A DNA stretch of 64,000 bases, taken from contig JBPESP010000003.1 in the NCBI GenBank assembly GCA_051710585.1, forward strand, positions 263,838 through 327,837, in the 5' to 3' direction. The translations under genes and the position numbers were made by a program. This DNA comes from JBPESP01 sp051710585. Lineage in GTDB: Bacteria > Pseudomonadota > Gammaproteobacteria > Enterobacterales > Enterobacteriaceae. Every line of letters starts with the position of its first letter. The first letter of the stretch is position 1. Shown here piece after piece: positions 54,811 to 64,000 of the stretch. The notes under the pieces were generated by a model. It was not told the origin of the DNA and ran no database searches. It was given only the letters and a program-made list of their open reading frames with translations.

Positions 54811-56935
54811 ATGATCTACCTTATATTTTTGAAAATCTAAATCTATTGATTCCGTGCTATATGCCCGAGGATAAGATAAAACTCCTCTTACAGGCTATCT
54901 AGTCGCTTGTGATGCTCACAAGGGCAAGCTTGTTCTAACAATAAGTATACGTCACTCATACAGCAGCGGTCACCTGCATTCTAACCGAGATACATCTTGA
55001 TCACGAAAGCGGATGGTGGTACTGCTGAATAACGTTATCGAAGATACTCCTGCTATATATTAGGATATGGAGCAGCCGTTTGGAAAACAAAACGTTACCG
55101 GCCTGCTGGTGAAGCATATCCAAGCTATATAAGCTAAAATTTTCGACAAAAAACAGGCAGGAAAATTCCGTAAAATGATCATACTGATAGTACAGAATAT
55201 CTGCATTTTGCTGATAAAGTTTCCTAACCATACCCATGGTATGTGTACCATAACCTCATAGAAGCCGAATAAATATCACTACCATCGCGCACGAAACGCT
55301 GGAAATCTATATAATATTAACTAACTAGTTAGGTTTTAGCCACCTAAAACCTCGCTGGAAAAACTGGGCTTCAAGACGCTATATATTTTAACCGCTTCTG
55401 GAATGATCCAGAAGTTATCGAAACGATGCACAGTAAACGCAAAAAAATAAACTATAAAATTCTCGCCGAGATCAAAAATGGTTTAATAGAAGTAAGTATT
55501 ACTTTTTTGTGTCAACGAACGTAAAAACTCTACTTCATTTATTGCAAAATGCACCTGAAAGAGCAACGTTTTTCACTCCGTCATAGATATTTAGGCTTTT
55601 TAAGCGATCGTTAGCAACATCGATACCTATTAAAAGAAGCTGTCTCAAATCTATAACTTATATAACCAGCCCTTAGACAGATAAAGGACTATATCCCAAC
55701 CCCAAAAACTAATAACTACCAATCCTTGCATGTCTCAATAATAAATCCACACGGTATATCGCTCAAAGTGTAGATCCACACCGAAGACATGGATAAAATG
55801 GTAGATGTAGGATAGCTAACGCATTTGAGTGTATAAAGAATAGAGTGCGTAATCGGTATTACGGCATAAATTCAAGCCCAGCGCTGAATGCAAAACTTTC
55901 TCGAGATTCAACAGAGCGCTAGCAGCTCAGTTAAATTCATTAAAAACGTTAAGTCCGATCTCTTTCTCGACGGAATTTATGTTTTTTCCCGGGAAAAGAT
56001 ATCATTGAACTGCCGGCGAGAGTGCTATACCAGTATATTTACCTATACAGTCCATATAAATATCGGCCAGGCCTACCCTACATGGATACCTATATAGGAT
56101 AGACAGCCACTATTCGTTTTATAGCCCCTCAAAAGTGCCATATCATTGAAATTATTACCACCCCCGTCGGCCCACGCGCTCTAAAACCACCTAACTAAAT
56201 TTCGTCGTAAACTCTAAAGTACGCTAAAATCCACCAAATATTGAAGAATTTTAAGCGCAACGACTACTCCGTTAGTCTTTTTTTGTATGATCACTTAACC
56301 ATACGCTAGGCAGGACAGCGGCAAACTTCTAGAGCTGCCGGCAAGAGGATATCTAATCTGCATTTGGATAGAATAAAAATGACAACGCTTTATAATTTAC
56401 TGGCGGAAATAGGTTTCTATAAAGCAATAAGCTTGGTAATAACCAAGAATTTACAGGGTCGATCGATTTAAACTGATACCATAAACTGGGTCGCGCACGA
56501 CTTCTAATCAAAGAAGCCGACAGACATTTTATCACTATTTCAAAAAATGCTGCTACAGCCTATCTATCCCCGGTAACTCAATTATTACTCATGTTAACCT
56601 CTGTAAAGGGCTGCTAATATAAAGCATGAATCCTGCCCACCAAAATATCTAAGAAGCCTATGGAAAGATCCCACTAAATTCATACTGGTAAATTATAGGA
56701 GATGGTAAGTGAGTAAGAGTTCATTACCATAATTTAAGATGGATATATTTTAACCGTTAAAGCGCATTAGCCAATTTAACCACGTCGATTAACGGCGCAA
56801 ATTCCAATATACATAGCCTGAAAATACCGAAGAGAAGGACGGTCTAGTGTATAAGCGTGCTCATTCGTCTGATAATCCGTGATTGTATCCTATATGGGAA
56901 ATATCATGAATAAAATTGCTATCATGCCGGATGTT
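54811..56935 (+). pseudogene. spoT: ppGpp hydrolase/synthetase SpoT, pseudogene
   Basis: Ordered remnants: FENLNLLIPCYMPEDKIKLLLQA near 54828-54897 (family FESLNQLIQTYLPEDQIKRLRQA), VTHTAAVTCILTEIHLDHES near 54950-55005 (family ITHPVAVACILAEMKLDYET), HETLEIY near 55290, LEIQQSASSSVKFIKNVKSDLFLDGIYVFS near 55897-55990 (TGS region), YTVHINIGQAY near 56043, LYNLLAEIGF near 56378 and, in the ACT region, ALIRLIIRD-like sequence near 56855 and IAIMPDV-like sequence near 56925. The gene is present over nearly its whole length but is broken at least a dozen times. Confidence 0.92.
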
Positions 56936-56984
56936 TTGTCCGGGTAGATTGCACATAGAGAATATAATAAAGCTTACCGTTAGA

Positions 56985-57540
56985 GGCACCGTACGTGCCA
57001 TTGACCATGCAGAGAAGCGTCTACCGATAATTTGCGGATGCTACGCTACTCAGCCTACGGCAATCCTCTCTGGATAAATTTGTACTAGGCCATCAGCCGA
57101 CACAGCGCTTAATTTATTCTAGAAAAACTAAGTTAGTACATCATCCAAACATGCTGTTGATCATGGACGAGTTGCAAAAAAAAAGATCGCACGCTACTAT
57201 TTAATATAACCAGAGTTTAGCAGTACGGTAGCATCCTTGCTGATATTACTGTACAAACACCACTGATAAAACCACGTTGTTGCAGTTTCGGGTTCTGAAA
57301 ATAGCAAAAAAAGGTTCCATCGCACGACGGAACCTGAAAATTCGCGGCCATGAAAACTATTAAATACTCGCTAGACCGGCAATGCCAAATTTCATCTAGA
57401 TAGATTTACATGGGCGACAGTGAATGATCCTGAAAGTATGGCGCCCTGGCGCAGCCAACATATCTATCAATATCGTCTTCCCAACGCAACCCACGCTCTA
57501 ATTAAGCGCTGGATGCTGAAACATTTATATTATATAGATC
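56985..57540 (+). pseudogene. recG: RecG branch-migration helicase, pseudogene with large deletion
   Basis: N-terminal half pieces near 57030-57160: DKFVLGHQPTQRLIYS, then LVHHPNML (family DLETGQHPAQRRLILEELLAHNLSML). The central helicase is deleted, and C-terminal pieces follow: SIARRNLKIRG near 57318-57350 (family VIAQRDLEIRG) and HIYQYRLPNATHALIKRWMLK near 57460-57522 (family HIHERYPQQAKALIERWMPE). trmH, which sits between spoT and recG in E. coli, is absent. The ARRNLKIRG codons include an inverted repeat at 57312-57335. Confidence 0.85.
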
Positions 57541-59405
57541 GTTAATCTAACCAGCACCCCATAAATCTTTGCTACGACAACCTCGCTTTTGCACTGTTTG
57601 ACTTACTGTTGATCGACATTAATAGTTTTGGGCAAGGCGATACAATAATTTTTTTTGTTCAGAATAATTAAAGCCCTTTTTTCTTTTAAGGAATATTCTT
57701 TGCTATGATATAGCCTGTAATTAACACCTCCTCTACCGTCCCTACTGACAGCAAAATTAGCAAACTAATTTATCGCTTTTATGACCACCTTCCGCCACTG
57801 TCAAGATATCATTTTCTGCCCCTCAGGTCTACATCTGCTGATGATTTTAGCAATCATAACGCAGAGGTGATATATATTAATTAGTTAAACGCTGAGCTTA
57901 CCTACAGAAGGTAGGGTACCATCATATAATCAGGATGTCGCTATTTGCCTCTAGATTAGCGTCTATTTTGCAAATTAAAACTTAGGGGTAATATATTACC
58001 CATACCATCCATTCAGAGCAACAACTTTAATTTCATGATACTGCTAATAACGGAGGTGCTGATGCACTGAGAATGATTGTCACTCTATTCGCCACCTTAA
58101 TAGAGGGGCTTCTCCTACACTGAAATAGTGCTCTCACAGGTATCCATCTATCACTGTAGATCATCAATCCCCTCGTTTAAAGCATCATGGTTATAATTAT
58201 TGGCATTTATTCATTCATTTATTTATGTCGGCCTGAATATCTATTGGCGACAGTCTTACTGCACTAAATAACCATACTTTCGATGCACCTAAAAAATATG
58301 ATACTAGACAGGAGGAGAATAGTGTTTAGTGGTGTCAGTGATTATTCTACTACTTTTACTACGTTAGCAATGCAATCTCTATTTAATCCTCTTTCTTATA
58401 TTACTCATTGTGCTAAAAAACTATATACTTCTGCAAATCTTTTCCTATAGGGCTAGCTGAGCTAACAGCTAGCCCAGCATAGAAATTATCAAGTTTCTCT
58501 TAGAGAGCATGAATCACAGCTGAATCTATTTCAGCAAGATTCACTTCAATAACGTTAATTTTCGGTAAACGGGGCACGTCACTGATGTTTGTAGCCAAAC
58601 GAGTAAATAGAGTATATAGCAAAAAGGCTTAGATCCGCTTGCGCTGTCTGTCATAGCCATTGCAAGTGAATACACTACAGCTCTTAATGACATGACGGAC
58701 AATCCCAACACTATGACTGTGACGGCTCAACAGCTAGAACACAACGCTAGACCGCAGAGATCGGCTGTCCGCTTGCTAAACATAACAGCGCATTTCCAGA
58801 TAAGCGCTTATTCACTCACGTTTAACGGTATTTCTGTGTAAAATATCCTGGTCTAGGGGGGTCAATAATCAAGTGATCACATTCTAAATAACTTCAGAAC
58901 CGATCTTTATCATAGGAAGCTCACCAGAGCTGCCAGACGTGTTACCGCTGACAGTTGGTAATTTCATACCATACGACTGAATAATGCACATGGAGGAACA
59001 CAACTGGGCGTTTAACGATCTGGATTTAACCCTTTACAGGATGACTTTCTAGAATAGCGATTAATCAGCACAAACTGATTCACTTTTGTTCAAACCAGCG
59101 ATTTAATCAACAATAGTATGTATTTTAACGGAGACTCCACAATATAATCTTTCACTGACGAGAATTAAGATCCGTCAATTTAACAGCTCGCTGGGGAAAA
59201 GAGTTACTATGCAACAGTAAACGTTAGCTGCAACAAAGTTGCAAATTGGCGCTAGATAAGTTAATAATAGGCGTCTTGAATAACTTTACCCACGAAAAAT
59301 GGAGCGGAACTCTTTCATTGAAAGAGTCTAATCTAGCAATCTAACTCTACACTTCAGCAATACAATATTCAACAAAACTAATGAGTTACAGCCGCATGGG
59401 GGGGT
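57541..59405. other. Decayed region without a recognisable gene
   Basis: gltS would be expected after recG; not recognisable. A plus-strand frame is open at about 58640-58840 (AIASEYTTALNDMTDN...) but unassigned. Inverted repeats: 58450-58475 (10-bp arms) and 59309-59327 (9-bp arms, 1-nt centre). Confidence 0.45.
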
Positions 59406-59408
59406 ACC

Positions 59409-59490
59409 AATCATTTCTGTATTCTAAATAAAATAATGGGTTAGCCGAAACTCTGTAATAGCGAGCTTTACAGAGATCTTACAAATTCTG
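59409..59490. repeat. 70-base dispersed hairpin repeat, copy c
   Basis: ATCATTTCTGTATTC, ATGGGTTAGCCGAAA and the perfect 8-bp hairpin CTCTGTAA/TTACAGAG around TAGCGAGCT. Confidence 0.7.
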
Positions 59491-60600
59491 TATCCATTGC
59501 AAAATGCACATAAAAATAATTTTTACACTAAATTATAAACTTGAATGACTTTGATGTAAGTAGATTTAAAGGTTATTTAAATGCTCTTTGACATCCATTT
59601 TAATGTAATTAAATTTAAAAATTATTTTTAAATTTTCAAAATAATAAAATAAACTTATCTATTTCTTCCTCATTTTCTTAAGGATTTATTTATCTTTAAT
59701 TAAAGATATCTCACATTAAGCAATCAGAAGAGAAAATTTATTTGGTTGATTTGTTGTATGAGAAAGTGTCATAATTGTATTCATTATGGTAACTGAGTTG
59801 ATTTACCCGTTTGCTTTCCATATTACAGAGACTTCTCTGGTCATTGAGTAAGCGGACTGCAAATTTACCTTATTATTCCATCTACGTTTAAGGTAGAAAA
59901 TATTTAGAGTATCAAATCGATTGATTAGCATAATAAATATATAAGATCATCAAATAGCGGCCTATACTCTTTGATAGTGCTAGTTTTCAACCTGGCCGGC
60001 TTATTAGTCAGTCAAGCGCAGCGCTGCCATTAATTCACCTGACGAGCTGGAAATTATGCGCTAATATATCCTGCGCTGCTCAAGAGCGAAGTACAAAACC
60101 TAAATTATTTTTGCTAGAAGAAAATTGCACGAGGAGGTTCTAGGGCTGTCTCGCACCAAAAAAATCTGCCCTCAGCAAGGGGTCAGCAAAAAAACAAGCC
60201 TAATCAGGAATGGGTGAATTTCTATCTCAGCGCTGAGTAACTCAAGGAAGGTCTATCAATATTGATTTCTAAGAAATTGAAACAAAAGATTACCCTTAAA
60301 ATATGACGTTGTTCTATGGCCTGCTTTAGCCGTATTATGGCCGACCTTATGGTCTAACGGTGTTAGAAGCTAACCGTATCAATTAAATTGATATTTAACT
60401 GAAGGCTCAAGGAGCAGGGTGCCGCTTCGGCTCTTAAATCGTATCAGGTATACCGGAGTGAGATGAAAAGCAGATGCCGGTAAATATCTGCTATATAGCA
60501 AACGGAAAGAGCCCCCCGAACATAGGAGTAACACATCCACTCTCTGGTGGGCTCGAACCTGTTACTGCCAGAAAACTCTGATAAAAAATTATATAGATAG
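59409..60600 (+). mobile_element. Mu-like transposase remnant with left-end repeat (copy 3)
   Basis: Starts with the 70-base hairpin repeat (59409-59490). The ner region is missing. Transposase-like blocks: VKGRKYLEYQID-like sequence near 59890-59925 (family KGG-AIEYNANSLP), SPDELEIMR near 60036-60062, a FYLSAE block near 60215, and MPVNICYIANGKSPPNIG near 60471-60525, shared with copies 1 and 2. The shortest and most deleted of the three copies. Confidence 0.5.
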
Positions 60601-60879
60601 AACATCAAGGAAGAAAGTGCAGGACTATAACCACAGCTACAAGTAAACTGGCACTACCGAAGATTAACAGTAAATCAATGACGTTAAGTGAATCACGCGA
60701 GATGTTTATGCCAGAAGGGAAATTCATGGCGGCTGCAGCTCCTGGCGATACTCTTCAAGCAACACCGGCAGGTAGGTTGACCGCTGATAAATTCCCCCCC
60801 CAACAACACGGTGCAGATAATCCATTATTCAACACGCTCTTGTGTAGAGCAGCAGGGAATCGGTTCCACCAACCATGAT

Positions 60880-61870
60880 GTTAGGCATTCATTGTCCCGC
60901 AGCAAAAGGAAGCAACCAGCCAGTAGTTAATATAATTGAATGAAAAATAGCCTTCTATGGTAAAGTTTCTTCAGGGTCTATTAAGTAAAATCTATATAAC
61001 CGCAATACATAGTAATATTTAAAGCAAGGGATGCTCTGAATGATAAATCTGCAAGAATCTCTCCCTAATTTTCGCGGCGTAACTTGGAAACTTGCATATA
61101 TAACTGAGCGAAATATTTGGCGATACTAAATTAGCGTAAAATAGCGAGCTATATAAATACAGTAACAATATCAGCGTAAAATCCGAGAAATAGTGACCTT
61201 TACTCAACATCTGAGTGTCAATTAAAATGCGGGCGTATTTTATCCAGCAAAAGCTTCAGTAATTAGGTTATAAACCAAACACCCTTATTACAGATGCAGC
61301 AACAGCAGTAGCCTTTCAGTATTCAACCGCTACCGTTAACTATGATAACCCGGGATACGGACTATCAGTCGTACACAGTTAAAGTACGGAGCCGCAAATC
61401 ATACAACCCTTTTGGGCATATAATGCTTACAGCGCCATATCGAACAATATAGCTCACCCACCTGACGGAGAAGTAAATAGACAATTGCAACAACACACCA
61501 TTCGTGCCTATTCTATTTGAGTGCCAATTTTAAATTATCAGGGAGTATGCTGTGCCCATGGGATAATGGTAATAGACAAAGTTCAGTTCAGATCCAGTAC
61601 AGGCTATCCGAAAACTATGACTTTTTATATCGAAGCGTTTCTGATGGTTTTAACTTATCTAAACCACCTCTTTGTAAGCGTATACGCGGTCGTATTTTAA
61701 AGATCCAATGACCCTAATATTGATAAAAGGAACCTGCCCGCATCCAGCAATATTTAAGTCACAGTGGCGGGTAAAAAATTCAATGTCCGAGACAATAGCA
61801 CCGATAATACGATATTTATAATGAATATACATTTATATAGACACTATTTTTTTAGAATACACTTTATCGT
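60880..61870 (-). pseudogene. priA: Primosomal helicase PriA, pseudogene with internal deletion
   Basis: N-terminal NIAGCGQVPFINIRVIGS near 61700-61755 matches the family AGCRVRVPFG-RVIGIVVS. The C-terminal helicase is clear: YARILIDTQMLSKGHYFSDFTLI near 61165-61235 (family [23 protein letters not shown]), then YSSLFYANL (family GALFSADF) and YHSEHPLL near 61020 (family HHPEHPLL). About half of the 2.2 kb gene is missing. Divergent from rpmE, as in enterics. It normally restarts stalled replication forks. Confidence 0.85.
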
Positions 61871-62022
61871 CCTTTATATACAAATTTTGTTTGTAAAGAT
61901 TAACAGTATTCTGTATAATTTATCACCTTTTATTTGTTATACAACATTAAAGTGATATATTACATTCCGTGTATCTAGCTAAAGTAGATAGATAGCGTCA
62001 TACTCTTACGAAGAGATTTTCC

Positions 62023-62238
62023 ATGCAAAAAGATATTCATCCTAATTACCAAGAAATTACTGCTATCTGTTCTTGTGGTAATGTTATCAAGACTCGTTCT
62101 ACCGTGGGCTATGACCTAAATCTGGACGTTTGCGGTGCTTGCCATCCGTTTTACACCGGTAAACAACGTGTAGTTGATACCGGTGGTCGTGTTGATCGCT
62201 TCAATAAGCGTTTTAATATTCCGGTCAGCAAAAAATAA
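62023..62238 (+). CDS. rpmE: Ribosomal protein L31, zinc-binding form
   Basis: 71 residues (E. coli 70). MQKDIHPNYQEITAICSCGN and RSTVGYDLNLDVCGACHPFYTGKQ match the family; the four zinc cysteines (16, 18, 37, 40) are kept, so this is the C+ form. DTGGRVDRFNKRFNIP closes it. A GAAGAG lies about nine bases before the ATG. It stands alone, with dead priA upstream. Confidence 0.97.
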   Translation: MQKDIHPNYQEITAICSCGNVIKTRSTVGYDLNLDVCGACHPFYTGKQRVVDTGGRVDRFNKRFNIPVSKK

Positions 62239-62256
62239 TTGCTCTGTTAGAGCAGT

Positions 62257-62282
62257 AAAAGGTTACCGTTAGCGCCTTTTTA
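62257..62282 (+). terminator. Rho-independent terminator of rpmE
   Basis: AAAAGG (62257-62262) pairs with CCTTTT (62275-62280) with further weak pairs inside, followed by T; a small TGCTCT/AGAGCA hairpin precedes it. Nineteen bases after the stop. Confidence 0.6.
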
Positions 62283-62744
62283 CTAAGTTTCTTATAAAAA
62301 AGATCTTCTGAGTCCTTACCAGAAGAGCATATTCATCCTTCCCTTCTCACTATGTATAGCTTGACATTTCAAGTTACAATGTAGTTTTAGAGTATTGTTT
62401 TCAATGAAAACTACTTTCCTGGCTTTATTTCACTACTTCTCACTTTTATAATAAATTAATTATCATTTAATATAAACCTTATATTTATAGGTATTTTTTT
62501 ATTAAAATATTTTTTTGCATAGTCATCAGTTAATTGCTTAATGCGCGTGTGTAGAATTTTTATCCCTTTAAAAAGATATTCTTTTACCGCTGTCTGTAAA
62601 GACAGCTATGATGACATCCATTACTTACTTTGGTAAAGTATATCTCCAATATATATCAACATAAAATATATTGCGAGCATGTTATTTTAACTTGCGTTAA
62701 GTTCCTTTGTGAATAAAATAAGAGTAGTAATTTTACGATAAATT

Positions 62745-62775
62745 ATTAAATCTTTTTTTTAAAAAAAGATTTAAT
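62745..62775. repeat. Perfect inverted repeat, 15-bp arms
   Basis: ATTAAATC plus seven T on the left, exact complement on the right, one T in the centre. Confidence 0.85.
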
Positions 62776-63064
62776 TAAAATACTCAACTCTTTACAGATA
62801 GCAATAAAAACCACTTTATAGCACAGGTTGTATCCCTAAGAGTAGTTTTTTTTAATTTCCTACATATCTTACATGGTTTTAACCAGCAATACATTTATTT
62901 ATCCTAAAGGATTTTATAGTTACAGTTGATACTCTATCAACACTATCTTATCTTCCACTGCGTACAAAGACTTATTTTAAAAGATGAAGAAACTACTTCA
63001 CTAAAAGATATGGTATGGTACAGCATTTATTTTAAATTTTCTGATATCCGTTAAGAAAAGAAAA

Positions 63065-63104
63065 ATTTATCCATTAGTACTATACATAGTACTAATGGAT
63101 AAAT
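63065..63104. repeat. Perfect inverted repeat, 19-bp arms
   Basis: Left arm 63065-63083, centre AC, right arm 63086-63104; the longest perfect arm in the window. Confidence 0.9.
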
Positions 63105-63533
63105 AATAAAAGCCTTCAATGATAAATATATTACTAAGACGAGATATTATCTCACAATATAAATGGCTATCAGCTATCGTTCAGATTTCTATATTTAATC
63201 GAGGATAAAAAGTTATGTTAGAAGTTAGCGTAGATGAGTATCCTGTTAGTTATGAAATTAATTTCAAAACATATTACTATATACCGAACATTAATAATTC
63301 TTAGTAAATAATTTTTACCTTACTCAAGACCCTATTATTTAAACTAAATAAGGTAAATTAAATTTAGTAGACGCTAATTTTGTGCATAAAAATCTTCTCT
63401 TATTTTGATCTGTCGGAGGAGATAATTTAACCGGTGTTAATCTCATTTTGGTTAACATGATAAAAAATAATCTAACTAACACTACGCGAATTGAAGCCAA
63501 GCTGAAGTATACTATCTTAATTTATGCTGAACT

Positions 63534-63572
63534 GCAATCTATACTCCCTTGCTTGAAGGGAGTATAGATTGC
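63534..63572. repeat. Perfect inverted repeat, 17-bp arms
   Basis: Left arm 63534-63550 (GCAATCTATACTCCCTT), loop GCTTG, right arm 63556-63572. No T-run follows on either strand. Confidence 0.9.
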
Positions 63573-63869
63573 GAATGCGACTGGATCTTTCCAATTTATT
63601 CAATGCTTATACTTATCAAATAAATATATTTAAAGATAATCTGATAGACCTAGAAATGCCTTGCACTAATCTGACATAAGAGAACTTGCTGCTAAAATAA
63701 CTTAAAGAGTGCTGACTTATTCAATCCTACTGATGATCCTATATTGTAGTAAGAAAAAATAAAACTCAATTTTATTAAATTTTCCAGTTAAAAATAAATT
63801 ATACTGGCATATCAAATTTAGCTACCTGAACAGAAGTAATATGCTTTCCTTAAAACAACACAGGTATAC

Positions 63870-64000
63870 CAATAAAAAAAGAAGAAATTTTACTCCTGAA
63901 TTCAAATGCAAATCCGCTTAATTGGTTTTCGACAAAAATTTAATCGCTGTGAAAGCAGCAGAAGCCATAGATATCTAGTTTTTTATGATGATGAAACAGA
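63870..64000 (+). mobile_element. IS3-family insertion sequence, orfA start, running off the window (copy D)
   Basis: KKRRNFTPEFKCKSA near 63870-63915, then LVFDKN and KAAEAIDI (family KKRHFTAEFKRESAQLVVDQKY...DAAKAMDV). One stop (after KSA) already lies within orfA. Same orientation as copy C; it continues beyond base 64000. Confidence 0.8.

Larger units (their letters stand above)
62290..63865. other. AT-rich, palindrome-rich gap
   Basis: No coding signal recognised. Three long inverted repeats stand out: 62745-62775 (15-bp arms, 1-nt centre), 63065-63104 (19-bp arms, 2-nt centre) and 63534-63572 (17-bp arms, 5-nt loop); a smaller one, GCTGTCT/AGACAGC, is at 62589-62606. Confidence 0.6.

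Noticed and set aside
58470..58590. A minus-strand stretch (INVIEVNLAEIDSAVIHAL) resembling the start of MinC
   Set aside because: The match covers only about 30 residues, with a stop and no MinD or MinE remnant nearby; too weak to name.
58640..58840. A plus-strand open stretch (AIASEYTTALNDMTDN) considered as flagellin
   Set aside because: No conserved flagellin N- or C-terminal helices and no flagellar neighbours.
61230..61700. Plus-strand frames resembling a phage tail protein (GVCCAHGIMVIDK...)
   Set aside because: The minus strand here is clearly priA, with conserved helicase motifs in order; the plus-strand similarity is antisense and weak.
1..64000. CRISPR array, rRNA operon, replication origin
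   Set aside because: No regularly spaced direct repeats, no rRNA sequence and no DnaA-box cluster were seen.

Overview
The window looks like chromosome from an insect-associated enterobacterial (Enterobacterales, Sodalis-like or similar) endosymbiont in an advanced stage of genome decay. Every intact gene is closest to its Escherichia coli/Serratia-type counterpart, and gene neighbourhoods follow enteric order: typA|glnA-glnL-glnG, yjbB-lysC, lptG-lptF|pepA-holC-valS-yjgM-rraB|argI, clpS-clpA|infA, gmk-rpoZ-spoT-recG and priA|rpmE. Only about 22% of the bases lie in intact genes. The rest is AT-rich DNA in which many genes can still be recognised as pseudogenes full of stops and frameshifts. 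The assignment is made from remembered protein families, not from a search.

Layout. 1-309: 3' end of der, with its basic tail lost by frameshift. 310-5525: decayed, unassigned. 5526-9128: divergent typA and glnA, both intact, then dead glnL and glnG (NtrB/NtrC); glnG is cut off by a Mu-like prophage remnant at about 11.1-13.8 kb, followed by an IS3-family remnant. 16.5-19.5 kb: dead rhlE and an amino-acid ABC ATPase, then intact ybhL. 22.8-23.7 kb: second IS3 remnant. 24.8-28.1 kb: dead yjbB, intact lysC and a recognisable lysine riboswitch. 29.2-30.0 kb: third IS3 remnant. 31.6-39.0 kb: the best preserved block, lptG-lptF divergent from pepA-holC-valS. 39.2-40.9 kb: dead yjgM, rraB and argI. 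42.0-44.5 kb: second Mu-like remnant. 45.03 kb: intact tRNA-Leu(CAA). 47.1-50.4 kb: dead clpS and clpA, intact infA. 53.1-54.8 kb: intact MarR-family regulator, gmk and rpoZ. 54.8-57.5 kb: dead spoT and recG. 59.4-60.6 kb: third Mu-like remnant. 60.9-62.2 kb: dead priA, intact rpmE. 63.87 kb to the edge: start of a fourth IS3 remnant.

What survives is core function: translation (infA, rpmE, valS, tRNA-Leu, typA, der), transcription and replication subunits (rpoZ, holC), guanylate kinase, lipopolysaccharide export (lptF, lptG), glutamine synthesis (glnA), aspartokinase III (lysC) and an aminopeptidase. What is lost is mainly regulation and repair: NtrBC, SpoT, ClpAP/ClpS, RecG, PriA, RhlE and RraB, plus arginine synthesis (argI).

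The most unusual signal is structural. The decayed DNA carries many long perfect inverted repeats (arms up to 19 bp). At homologous, ungapped positions in two Mu-like remnants a 9-bp stem differs at six pairs, and all six differences are compensatory. Either these leaders encode a structured element that is still selected, or this genome has an active process that rewrites imperfect palindromes into perfect ones. Loss of recG and priA in the same window makes the second idea worth testing.
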